43,765 bases of DNA, from positions 1 to 43,765 of the forward strand of contig VBCM01000095.1 in the NCBI GenBank assembly GCA_005883675.1, written 5' to 3'. This stretch comes from Betaproteobacteria bacterium. GTDB taxonomy: Bacteria; Pseudomonadota; Gammaproteobacteria; Burkholderiales; SG8-39. Every line of letters begins with the position of its first letter. The first letter of the stretch is position 1. The notes under the pieces were generated by a model. That model searched no databases, was not told the DNA's origin, and saw only the letters and a list, made by a program, of their open reading frames with translations. This document shows positions 15,563-23,362 of this stretch, piece by piece. The translations under genes and the position numbers were made by a program.

Positions 15563-16335
15563 GCAAGTACAAGATCTGGTTCCAGGGCGCCACCGACCGC
15601 GTCCACATGGCGCCTTACATCAGCAAGGTGGAAGCGCACCTGAAGAGCGTCCTCGACCCGGATTTCTCGGCCACGTTCCACACCACCACCCCGCCTGCCA
15701 CCACGACGCATGCGATCACCGAATATCGCATCGGTCGCAACCTGATCAAGCACGCGGTGGAAGCCGAGCGCCAAGGCTACGCGGCGATGGCGATCACGCA
15801 TTTCCAGGACGCCGGCCTGGCGGAAGTGAAATCGGTGGTTGATATCCCGGTGCTCGGCCTCGGCGAAACGACCCTCATGCATGCGTGCACGCTTGGCCGC
15901 AAACTGGGCCTCGTCACCATCAACCCGGTTTTCATACCGTGGCACGAGGACCAAGTGATCCGCTACGGGTTGCAAAGCCGGGTCGTGGGCGTGCGCGCGG
16001 TGCAGGCGACGGTCAAGGACTTCATCGATTCGTTCGCGAGCGATGAGGCGAAGGGCGTGCTCGCGCCGAAATGGGAGCACGAATGCCGCATCCTGCTCGA
16101 CGCCGGCGCCGACGTCATCGTGCCGGCGGGCGGCTTGCCGATGATGCTCTTCGGCGCCCAGCGCGGCGCAAACATCGATGGCGCGCCGATCGTCAACGGC
16201 ATCACGCTGATCGCGAAGACCGCCGAGCTCGCCATCCGGCTGCGCGAGCAGGCGGGCATGTTCACGGTGAGCCGGCGCTCGAACTACGTCAAGCCGCCGG
16301 AGAAAGCGCTACGCGAATTCCTCGAGCAGGGATGA
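15559..16335 (+). CDS. Asp/Glu/hydantoin racemase-superfamily protein lacking both catalytic Cys
   Basis: 258 residues with the two-domain racemase fold. Segments line up with the superfamily: AITHFQDAGLAEVKSVVDIPVLGLGE (AITHFQDAGL at 78-87) and ADVIVPAGGLPMML (about 184-197). In hydantoin, aspartate and glutamate racemases each of these segments carries a Cys acid/base; here the sites read Thr80-His81 and Pro189-Ala190. Only two Cys are present elsewhere (HACTLGR, HECRILL). Maleate isomerase and arylmalonate decarboxylase belong to the same superfamily but also use Cys. The protein therefore probably uses other chemistry, perhaps a His, or binds without turnover. ATGA overlaps join it to the cyclase before it and the aconitase-type subunit after it, so it most likely serves the same pathway. 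Confidence 0.85.
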   Translation: MSKYKIWFQGATDRVHMAPYISKVEAHLKSVLDPDFSATFHTTTPPATTTHAITEYRIGRNLIKHAVEAERQGYAAMAITHFQDAGLAEVKSVVDIPVLGLGETTLMHACTLGRKLGLVTINPVFIPWHEDQVIRYGLQSRVVGVRAVQATVKDFIDSFASDEAKGVLAPKWEHECRILLDAGADVIVPAGGLPMMLFGAQRGANIDGAPIVNGITLIAKTAELAIRLREQAGMFTVSRRSNYVKPPEKALREFLEQG

Positions 16336-17570
16336 AGCAGACGCTTGCCCAGAAGGTAGTTGCACGCGCCGCCGGGCGCAGCACCGTCACGCCGGGCGAA
16401 ATCGTCACCTGCAAGGTCGATCTGGCGATGGTGCACGACTCGAGCGGTCCGCGGCGCCTGAAGCCGATGCTCGAGCGCCTCGGCGCCAAGGTCTGGGATC
16501 CGACGAAGGTGGTCGTCATCACCGATCACTATCTGCCGGAGTACGACGACGAGAGCCGCAAGATCCTGCGCATTGCCCGCGACTGGGTACGCGAAGCGGG
16601 CATCGATAATTTCTACGATGCGCAAGGCATCTGCCACGTGGTGCTGCCCGAGCGCGGGCACCTGCGGCCCGGCATGTTCGCGGTGGGCGGCGACAGCCAT
16701 TCGCCCACCGGCGGCGCCTTTGCCGCCTACATGTTCGGCGTCGGCGCCACCGAGATGCTCGGCGTCATGGTTACGGGCGAGATCTGGCTCAAGGTGCCGC
16801 ATACCATCGCAATCGAGTTCGACGGCGCCTTTGCGCCTGGCGTGTCGGCGAAGGACGTGATGCTCTTCCTCATCGCCCGCTACGGCATGGACGGCGGCCA
16901 ATACCAGGCGGTCGAATATCGCGGCCCGGCGATCCGCAAGCTGCCGATGCAGGAGCGCATGACTTTGTGCAACATGACCGCGGAGCTCGGCGGCCAGACC
17001 GGGCTCATCGCTTCCGACGACGTAACGCGCGACTATCTGCAGCGCGAGGTTGAGATCTGGGATAGCGACGCCGATGCGCCGCTGTTAGCACACCATCGGT
17101 TCCGGGCCGATGAACTGCCGCCGCAGGTGGCCGCGCCGCACAGCCCAGCGAATACGCGACCGGTGAGCGACTTCGACCAGCGCATCGACCTCGCCTACAT
17201 CGGCGCGTGCACCGGCGCGAAGCTCGCCGACCTGCGCATGGCCGCAGCCGTGCTACGCGGGCGCAAAGCGCGCGCGAAGTTGATCGTCGCACCGGCAAGC
17301 CTGCGCGATCAGCAAACCGCCGAGGGCGAGGGCACGCTGCAGGTGCTGCTCGACGCGGGCGCAGAGCTCCTCGCCAATTCCTGTGGCATGTGCGCGGGCT
17401 ATGGGCAGCATCAGCTCGGTGAGAATACGGTGGCGATCTCCACCACCGCCCGCAATTTCAAGGGCCGCATGGGCGCGGCATCGGCGCAGGTGTACCTCGC
17501 CTCGCCCTATACCGTGGCAGCATCCGCGGTCACCGGGCGCATCACCGATCCACGCGGGATGCTGCAATGA
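16332..17570 (+). CDS. Aconitase-family dehydratase, large subunit (LeuC/HacA/DmdA type)
   Basis: 412 residues, the shorter type II length seen in isopropylmalate isomerase-like, homoaconitase-like and dimethylmaleate or maleate hydratase enzymes. The 4Fe-4S ligands are visible as Cys in GACTGAKLADL (about residue 296) and the pair in NSCGMCAGYG (about 352-355). GGDSHSPTGGAF (about 115), GATEMLGVMVTGEIW and NFKGRMGA are further family motifs. The enzyme adds or removes water from a di- or tricarboxylic acid. It is not in a leucine gene cluster; neighbours (cyclase, racemase-like, hydantoinase-like) suggest a catabolic substrate such as a substituted maleate or malate, which is inference. ATGA overlaps on both sides couple it to the racemase-like gene and to its small subunit. 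Confidence 0.93.
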   Translation: MKQTLAQKVVARAAGRSTVTPGEIVTCKVDLAMVHDSSGPRRLKPMLERLGAKVWDPTKVVVITDHYLPEYDDESRKILRIARDWVREAGIDNFYDAQGICHVVLPERGHLRPGMFAVGGDSHSPTGGAFAAYMFGVGATEMLGVMVTGEIWLKVPHTIAIEFDGAFAPGVSAKDVMLFLIARYGMDGGQYQAVEYRGPAIRKLPMQERMTLCNMTAELGGQTGLIASDDVTRDYLQREVEIWDSDADAPLLAHHRFRADELPPQVAAPHSPANTRPVSDFDQRIDLAYIGACTGAKLADLRMAAAVLRGRKARAKLIVAPASLRDQQTAEGEGTLQVLLDAGAELLANSCGMCAGYGQHQLGENTVAISTTARNFKGRMGAASAQVYLASPYTVAASAVTGRITDPRGMLQ

Positions 17571-18058
17571 AGGCCTGGGTGTTCGGCGACAACGTCGACA
17601 CGGACGTGATCGCGCCCGGCCGCTACATGAAGTACGGCATCGACGAGATCGCCCGCCACTGCATGGAGGCGCTGGAGCCGGCCTTCGCCGCGAGCGTGCG
17701 CAAAGGCGATGTCGTCGTCGCCGGCCGCAATTTCGGCGCCGGTTCGTCGCGCGAACAGGCGCCCGAGGCGCTCAAGCACCTCGGCGTCGCCGCGCTCATC
17801 GCCGAATCGTATGCGGGCCTCTTCTACCGCAATGCGATCAATCTCGGCCTGCCGGCGCTCGTCTGCGCGCAGGCGAAGCGCATTCGGGCCGGCGACCACA
17901 TCGCCGTGGACCTCGATGCGGGCCGCATCGACAACCGCACGAGCGGCGAGACGCTTGCCGCGGAACCGGTGCCGGCGTTCCTCCTGCAAATCGTGCGAGA
18001 CGGCGGCCTGCTCGCGCATCTGGAAAAGCGCTTGCGAGGCGAGCGCGCTTCGGCGTAA
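17567..18058 (+). CDS. Aconitase-family dehydratase, small subunit (LeuD type)
   Basis: 163 residues, normal for the small swivelling-domain subunit. It opens with FGDNVDTDVIAPGRYMKYG, matching the family GDxxNTDxIxPGRY motif; RNFGAGSSREQAPEAL (about residues 52-67) contains the Ser-Arg substrate-binding loop, and LFYRNAINLGLP is the later conserved segment. In this family the loop after PGRY helps fix substrate choice; here it reads YMKY, unlike loops I know from leucine or lysine biosynthesis, so the substrate is probably different. It overlaps the large subunit gene by ATGA and is followed after 13 bases by the amidohydrolase. Confidence 0.92.
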   Translation: MKAWVFGDNVDTDVIAPGRYMKYGIDEIARHCMEALEPAFAASVRKGDVVVAGRNFGAGSSREQAPEALKHLGVAALIAESYAGLFYRNAINLGLPALVCAQAKRIRAGDHIAVDLDAGRIDNRTSGETLAAEPVPAFLLQIVRDGGLLAHLEKRLRGERASA

Positions 18059-18071
18059 AACGGCGGCGGCG

Positions 18072-19532
18072 ATGGCGTACGACCTCCTCATCAAGAACGT
18101 GCGCGTCGTGCGCCCCGGCGAGCGCGCGCCGCGCGAGGCCGATATCGCGATCAGCGGCGAGAAGTTCGCGCGCATTGCGCCGAACCTCGGCGCGGACGCG
18201 GCGACTGTTTATGACGGCAAGGGCCGACTCGCTTTTCCCGGCGTGGTCGATGCGCACATGCACACCGGCATCTACGCGCCGCTGGCAGAGGATGCGGTAA
18301 GCGAGAGCCGCGCGGCGGCGCAGGGCGGCGTGACCGCCAGCCTGAACTACTTTCGTACCGGCCAGTACTACCTGAACAAGGGCGGGTCGTACCTCGATTT
18401 CTTTCCGGAGGTGCTGCGGCTTTCGCAAGGACGCTTCCACGTCGACTACGGCTACCACCTCGCGCCGATGGATGCGACGCACATCGGCGAGATTGCGCAG
18501 CTCATCGAGCGCCACGGCGTCGCCTCGTACAAGATCTTCATGTTCTATGGCTCGCACGGGCTGCACGGACGCTCCGACAGCCAGCGCGAGTTCCTGATGA
18601 TCGGGCCGGAAGACCGCTACGACTATGCGCACTTCGAATTCGTCATGCGCGGCGTAGCGGCGGCGCGCGAGCGCTTTCCCGACAAGGCGCAACAAATCTC
18701 GCTGTCGCTCCATTGCGAGACCGCCGAGATCATGACCGCGTACACCAAGATGGTGGAGACGGAAGGCAAACTCCAAGGCCTGGCGGCCTACCACGCAGCG
18801 CGGCCACCGCATTCGGAGGGCCTCGCGGTCTTCATCGCGTCCTATCTCGCGAACGAAGCCGCGCTGCCGACCATCAACCTGCTGCACCTCTCCTCGCGCA
18901 AGGCGCTCGAGGCGGCGCTGCAGATGCAGCAGGTCTTTCCGCACATCGATTTCCGCCGCGAGGTGACGATCGGTCACCTGATGCTCGATGTGAACTCGCG
19001 CGCCGGCGTGCTCGCAAAGGTGAATCCACCGATCCGGCCGCGCGAGGACGTCGAATACCTATGGCAACAGCTCCTCGCGGGCAAAATCGACTGGGTGGTG
19101 AGCGACCACGCCTGCTGCCGCCACGAGACCAAGGCGGCGAAGAACGCGCTGGGCAACGTATGGCTTGCGAAGTCAGGCTTCGGCGGCACGGAGTACCTGC
19201 TGCCGGGGCTCGTCTCCGAAGGGGCAAAGCGCGGCCTTTCCTATAGCCGCATCGCCGAGCTCACCAGCCGCAATCCGGCGCGGCGTTTTGGGCTCAACAG
19301 CAAGGGCGACATCGCCGAAGGCCTGGATGCCGACGTGGTGCTCGTCGACCCGAAGGAGAGCTGGACGATCCGCGCGGCCGATTCGGAATCGACGCAGGGC
19401 TATACGCCGTTCGAAGGCATCGAGCTCGGTGCGCGGGTAAAGGCCACTTTCCTGCGCGGCGCGCTCGTCTGCGAGAACGGCAACGTGCGCAGCGCGCCGC
19501 GTGGCAAATACCTGCACCGGCCTACCGCATGA
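18072..19532 (+). CDS. Hydantoinase/dihydropyrimidinase-type amidohydrolase
   Basis: 486 residues, the normal length for this family. All binuclear metal ligands of cyclic-amidohydrolases can be seen: DAHMHTG (HxH, about residue 61), the Lys of SYKIFMFYG (about 156, normally carboxylated), His of LSLHCET (about 216), His of LLHLSS (about 274) and Asp of VVSDHACC (about 345). The family opens cyclic amides such as hydantoins, dihydropyrimidines, dihydroorotate or allantoin. With a cyclase-type amidase, a racemase-like protein and a molybdenum hydroxylase nearby, cleavage of an N-heterocycle after hydroxylation is a reasonable inference. It ends in an ATGA overlap with the cysteine-synthase-like gene. 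Confidence 0.9.
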   Translation: MAYDLLIKNVRVVRPGERAPREADIAISGEKFARIAPNLGADAATVYDGKGRLAFPGVVDAHMHTGIYAPLAEDAVSESRAAAQGGVTASLNYFRTGQYYLNKGGSYLDFFPEVLRLSQGRFHVDYGYHLAPMDATHIGEIAQLIERHGVASYKIFMFYGSHGLHGRSDSQREFLMIGPEDRYDYAHFEFVMRGVAAARERFPDKAQQISLSLHCETAEIMTAYTKMVETEGKLQGLAAYHAARPPHSEGLAVFIASYLANEAALPTINLLHLSSRKALEAALQMQQVFPHIDFRREVTIGHLMLDVNSRAGVLAKVNPPIRPREDVEYLWQQLLAGKIDWVVSDHACCRHETKAAKNALGNVWLAKSGFGGTEYLLPGLVSEGAKRGLSYSRIAELTSRNPARRFGLNSKGDIAEGLDADVVLVDPKESWTIRAADSESTQGYTPFEGIELGARVKATFLRGALVCENGNVRSAPRGKYLHRPTA

Positions 19533-20512
19533 GGGATGTGCGCGACGGCCTCATCGGCACCATCGGCAACACGCCGCTCATCCGCCTGCGCGGGGCTTCG
19601 GAGCTCACCGGCTGCGACATCCTCGGCAAGGCCGAATTCCTGAATCCGGGCGGCTCGGTCAAGGATCGCGCCGGGCTGTACCTGATTCTCGATGCCGAGC
19701 AGCGCGGCGTACTGAAGCCCGGTGGCCTCATCGTCGAAGGCACCGCCGGCAACACCGGCATCGGGCTCGCGCTCGTCGGTAACGCGCGTGGTTACCGTAC
19801 GCTCATCGTCATCCCGGACACGCAAAGCCAGGAGAAGAAGGACATGCTGCGGCTTTGCGGCGCCGAGCTGCGCGAGGTGCCGGCGGTGCCGTACAAGGAT
19901 CCCAACAACTATGTCCACGTGAGTGAACGGCTGGCAAAGGAGATGGGCGCGTTCTGGGCCAACCAGTGGGACAACATGGCGAACGCCGAAGGCCACTATC
20001 GCAGCACCGGGCCGGAAATCTGGCAGCAGACGGGCGGTCGCGTCGACGGCTTCACCTGCGCCATCGGCACGGGCGGCACGCTCGGCGGCGTGAGTCGCTA
20101 TCTCAAGGAGAAGAACCCGAAGGTGCGCATCGCCGCCGCCGATCCGCTGGGCGCCTCGATGTACAGCTGGTTCAAGCGTGGCGAGCTCAAGGCCGAAGGC
20201 TCATCAATCACCGAAGGCATCGGCCTCGGCCGCGTGACGAAGAACGTCGCCACCGCGATCGTCGATGACGCGTACCAGATTCCAGACAGCGAGGCGCTGC
20301 CGCTCATCTTCGTGCTGGCGAAGCGCGAAGGCCTGATCCTCGGCGGCTCGAGCGGCATCAACGTCGCGGGCGCGATCCGCCTCGCGCGCGATCTCGGTCC
20401 CGGGCACACGGTGGTAACCATCCTCGCCGACTCCGGAACGCGCTACCAGTCGAAGCTCTTCAACCGCGCGTTTCTCGAGCAAAAAGGGCTGCCGGTCCCC
20501 GACTGGCTCTAG
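19529..20512 (+). CDS. PLP-dependent cysteine synthase-family protein
   Basis: 327 residues of fold type II. The PLP lysine is in NPGGSVKDRAG (about residue 47). The substrate loop reads EGTAGNTGIGLA (about 71-82), with Ala where CysK commonly has Ser. The phosphate cup is GTGGTLGGVSRYLKE (about 179), and GGSSGINVAGA and DSGTRYQSK complete the C-terminal lobe. The core reaction of the family is beta-replacement, forming cysteine from an acetylserine, but beta-elimination relatives exist. It overlaps the amidohydrolase gene by ATGA and is the last gene of the rightward series. Placement beside catabolic genes may point to a non-biosynthetic role. It runs towards DUF1330 with 21 bases between their ends. 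Confidence 0.9.
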   Translation: MRDVRDGLIGTIGNTPLIRLRGASELTGCDILGKAEFLNPGGSVKDRAGLYLILDAEQRGVLKPGGLIVEGTAGNTGIGLALVGNARGYRTLIVIPDTQSQEKKDMLRLCGAELREVPAVPYKDPNNYVHVSERLAKEMGAFWANQWDNMANAEGHYRSTGPEIWQQTGGRVDGFTCAIGTGGTLGGVSRYLKEKNPKVRIAAADPLGASMYSWFKRGELKAEGSSITEGIGLGRVTKNVATAIVDDAYQIPDSEALPLIFVLAKREGLILGGSSGINVAGAIRLARDLGPGHTVVTILADSGTRYQSKLFNRAFLEQKGLPVPDWL

Positions 20513-20533
20513 AGATCGGGGATGGAGCCCGAA

Positions 20534-20824
20534 CTACGAAGTGCCTTCCACCACCACCATGTGGAAGTCGCAGGCACCCTGACGATGCTTGCGCGCTTCC
20601 TGATATTCCGGGGAGTTGTAGAACTTCTTCGCGGCTTCGACGTCCGGAAATTCGCTCACCACGATGCGCTCGAACGGGATGTCGCCTTCCAACGTGTGTT
20701 TTTTGCCGCCGCGCACTAGGAACCGGCTGCCGTGCTTGGCGTTGGCGGGCCCGGCGCGCTTGGCGTACTCCTGATACTTCTGCGGGTCCTTGATGTTGAC
20801 CATGGCGATGATATAAGCGGGCAT
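20534..20824 (-). CDS. DUF1330 family small protein
   Basis: 96 residues, matching DUF1330 in length and pattern: MPAYIIAMVNIKDPQKYQEYA at the start (first 16 most typical), a central IVVSEFPDVEAAKKFYNSPEYQEA region read as EFPDVEAAKKFYNSPEYQ, and DFHMVVVEG at the end. This is a small dimeric alpha-beta barrel of the kind found in EthD-like and monooxygenase-like proteins; no reaction is assigned. AAGGAG precedes the ATG with normal spacing. The gene is divergent from the broken SDR with only 26 bases between starts, so their ribosome sites nearly touch. Confidence 0.9.
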   Translation of the reverse strand: MPAYIIAMVNIKDPQKYQEYAKRAGPANAKHGSRFLVRGGKKHTLEGDIPFERIVVSEFPDVEAAKKFYNSPEYQEARKHRQGACDFHMVVVEGTS

Positions 20825-20850
20825 CGAGCTTCTCCTTTAAGGAACGCGCA

Positions 20851-21512
20851 ATGGATCTCGGCTTGAAGGGTAAATCAGTCCTCGTCACCGGTGGGTCGAA
20901 AGGCATTGGCTTGGCGTGCGCAAAGGCGTTTGCGGCGGAAGGCTGCCTGCTGCATCTCGCCGCGCGCGACAAGGACCGGCTTGCGCAAGCCAGCTGGCGC
21001 GCGACTGCGCGGAGGTGGACATCCTGGTGAACAACGCCGGCGACATCCCCGGGGGCACTATCGAGACGCTCGACGAGGCGAAATGGCGCCACGCCTGGGA
21101 GCTCAAGGTCTACGGCTTCATCAACCTCACGCGCGAGCTTTACGCGCGCATGAAAGCGCGCAAGAGCGGCATCATCGTCAACGTCATCGGCATGGCGGGC
21201 GAGACGCATCCATTCGAGTACATCTGCGGTGCGACCGCCAACGCGGGGCTCGCGGCCTTCACTAAGGCGATGGGCAAAGGCTCGCGCGAGCACGGTGTGC
21301 GCGTAGTGGGCGTGCATCCGCCCTCGACGCGCACCGACCGCATCATCACGCTGATGAAGACGGCGGCGAAAGCGAAATGGGGCGACGAGAGCCGCTATGA
21401 GGAGCTGATGGGCAGCGTGATCGAGCCCGAGCAGGTCGGCGACACGGTGTGCTTCCTCGCCTCGCCGCGAGCGGGCCAGCTCTCGGGCGTGGTGCTGAAT
21501 ATGGGCGCTTAA
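20851..21512 (+). pseudogene. SDR-family oxidoreductase, broken by an internal out-of-frame deletion
   Basis: From the ATG at 20851 (AAGGA eight bases upstream) the frame encodes a normal SDR N-terminus: KSVLVTGGSKGIGLACAKAF and LHLAARDKDRLAQA. It then runs into a stop near 21030. In another frame, after about 20985-21000, the protein resumes as QLARDCAEVDILVNNAGDIP and continues to the stop at 21512. Roughly 30-40 residues (the beta3-alphaC region) that normally separate these blocks are absent. The remaining catalytic region reads YICGATANAGL, with neither Tyr nor Lys in the YxxxK positions, as in some divergent SDR clades. Its stop overlaps the convergent LivM stop in a shared TTAA. As read, no working product is expected. 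Confidence 0.83.
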
Positions 21513-22468
21513 AGCGGCTTGCGAATGAGCCGCGCGAGCTCGCCGATGATGCCGCGGCGGAAGGCGAGCACGCAGACGACGAAGATCGCGCCCTGCGCGA
21601 TCGTGACCCAGAAGCCGAGCGTCGCCAGGTAGTTCTCCATCGCCAGCACGACGAGCGCGCCGACCACCGGGCCGTAGATGGTGCCGAGGCCGCCGACGAG
21701 CGTCATCAGCACCACCTCGCCCGACATGCCCCAGTGGACGTTGTTCAGCGCGGCGAGCTGGAACACGAGGGCGTTGGTCGCGCCGGCGAGGCCGGAGAGC
21801 GTGGCGGAGAGGACGTACGCGGCGAGCTTGTAGCGGTCGACGTCGTAGCCGAGCGAGGTCGCCCGCGCCTCGTTCTCGCGGATCGCCTTCAGTACCTGGC
21901 CGAAGGGCGAATGGATGGTGCGGTAGATGAGCAGGAACCCGCCGAGGAAGATCGCGAGCACCGTCGCATACATGGCCCATACGTTCGAGAGATCGATGAG
22001 GCCGAAGAGCTTGCCGCGCGGCACCGCCTGGATGCCGTCCTCGCCGCCGGTGAACGGCGTCTGCAGGTAGAAGAAATAGATCATCTGCGCGAGCGCGAGC
22101 GTGATCATCGCGAAGTAGATGCCCTGGCGCCGGATGGCGAGGAGCCCGGTGACGATACCCAGCACGCCGGCGGCCGCGGTGCCGGCGAGGATCGCAAGCT
22201 CGGGCGTCAGTCCCCAAACCTTCGCCGTATAGGCGCAGACGTAGCCCGCGGTGCCGAGGAACATCGCGTGGCCGAAGGAGAGCAGCCCGACGAAGCCGAT
22301 GAGCAGGTTGAAGGCGCAAGCGAAGAGCGCGAAGCACATCACCTTCATCAGGAACACGGGATACATCGCGAGCGGCCCGAGCACGAAGAACGCGAGCATC
22401 ACGGCAAAGGCGAGGCGCTGCGGGCCGATCTCGGCTCTGCGCTGGGCGGGGAGAACGGCGGCGGCCAT
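21509..22468 (-). CDS. Branched-chain amino acid-type ABC transporter permease (LivM family)
   Basis: 319 residues with about nine hydrophobic helices. Typical LivM sequence is visible: NLLIGFVGLLSFGHAMFLG (about residues 50-68), GIYFAMITLALAQMIYFF (about 115), the cytoplasmic loop GQVLKAIRENEARATSLGYDV (GQVLKAIRENEARA shown, the EAA-like ATPase contact) about 190, and LVGGLGTIYGPVVGA (about 255). It forms the inner-membrane channel with LivH. Its ATG overlaps the LivH stop as TGATG. The longer open frame upstream is not coding for this protein. Substrates of HAAT-family systems include amino acids, amides and aromatic acids; none can be chosen here. Confidence 0.92.
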   Translation of the reverse strand: MAAAVLPAQRRAEIGPQRLAFAVMLAFFVLGPLAMYPVFLMKVMCFALFACAFNLLIGFVGLLSFGHAMFLGTAGYVCAYTAKVWGLTPELAILAGTAAAGVLGIVTGLLAIRRQGIYFAMITLALAQMIYFFYLQTPFTGGEDGIQAVPRGKLFGLIDLSNVWAMYATVLAIFLGGFLLIYRTIHSPFGQVLKAIRENEARATSLGYDVDRYKLAAYVLSATLSGLAGATNALVFQLAALNNVHWGMSGEVVLMTLVGGLGTIYGPVVGALVVLAMENYLATLGFWVTIAQGAIFVVCVLAFRRGIIGELARLIRKPL

Positions 22469-23355
22469 CAGCGCGGCGTGCCGAAGAGGCCGGCGGGCCT
22501 GAACATGAGCACGATGGCCATGATGATGAAGATGACCGTGTTGGATGCTTCCGGATAGAAAACCTTGGTCAGCCCCTCGATGATGCCCAGGCCAAAGCCC
22601 GTGACGATCGAGCCCATGATCGAGCCCATGCCGCCGATCACCACCACGGCGAACACCACGATGATGAGGTCCGCCCCCATCAGCGGATTCACCGAGTAGA
22701 TCGGCGCCGCCATCACGCCGGCGAGCGCGGCGAGGCCCACGCCGAAGCCGTAGGTGAGCGTGATCATGCGCGGTACGTTGATGCCGAAGGCGCGCACCAG
22801 CTCCGGGTTCTCGGTCGCCGCGCGCAGGTAGGAGCCGAGCTTCGTCTTCTCGATCACGAACCAGGTCGAGAGGCACACGGCGAGCGAGAAGACGATCACC
22901 CATGCCCGGTAGTTCGGCAGGAACATGAAGCCGAGGTTCTGGCCGCCCTGCAGCTGCGACGGTATCGAATACGGCAGGCCGGAAGACCCGTATTCGTTCC
23001 TGAAGAGGCCCTGGATGATGAGCGCCAGGCCAAAGGTCAAGAGCAGACCGTAGAGGTGATCGAGCTTGTAGAGCTGCTTGAGCATGGTGCGCTCGATGAT
23101 CACGCCGAACGCGCCGACTGCGATCGGCGCGACCGCGAGCGCCCACCAGTAGCCCATTCCCGCCTTGTTCAGCAGGAACCACGCAACGAAAGCGCCCATC
23201 ATGTACTGGGCGCCGTGCGTGAAGTTGATGATGTTGAGCAGTCCGAAGATCACGGCGAGCCCGAGCGAGAGCAGCGCGTAGAACGAGCCGTTGATGAGCC
23301 CGATCAGGAGCTGGCCGAAGAGCGCCTGCGTCGGGACGCCGAAGATCTCCGTCAT
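22468..23355 (-). CDS. Branched-chain amino acid-type ABC transporter permease (LivH family)
   Basis: 295 residues with about eight hydrophobic helices. It opens LLIGLINGSFYALLSLGLAV and continues with IFGLLNIINFTHGAQYMMGA, both classic LivH signatures; GSYLRAATENPELVRAFGI (about residue 185) is the ATPase-contact loop and VVVIGGMGSIMGSIVTG (about 240) the late helix. It is the second permease of the ABC system. The start lies 7 bases after the binding-protein gene, and the end overlaps LivM. The gene appears whole. Confidence 0.93.
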   Translation of the reverse strand: MTEIFGVPTQALFGQLLIGLINGSFYALLSLGLAVIFGLLNIINFTHGAQYMMGAFVAWFLLNKAGMGYWWALAVAPIAVGAFGVIIERTMLKQLYKLDHLYGLLLTFGLALIIQGLFRNEYGSSGLPYSIPSQLQGGQNLGFMFLPNYRAWVIVFSLAVCLSTWFVIEKTKLGSYLRAATENPELVRAFGINVPRMITLTYGFGVGLAALAGVMAAPIYSVNPLMGADLIIVVFAVVVIGGMGSIMGSIVTGFGLGIIEGLTKVFYPEASNTVIFIIMAIVLMFRPAGLFGTPR

Positions 23356-23362
23356 GCGTCGT

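Noticed and set aside
17709-18071. Upstream extension of the hydantoinase-like protein
   Set aside because: That part overlaps the complete aconitase small subunit in another frame and is Arg/Ser-rich; the real protein begins MAYDLLIKNVRVV at 18072.
22469-23182. N-terminal extension of LivM in the same frame
   Set aside because: It runs through LivH out of frame; LivM begins at the TGATG overlap with a normal first helix.
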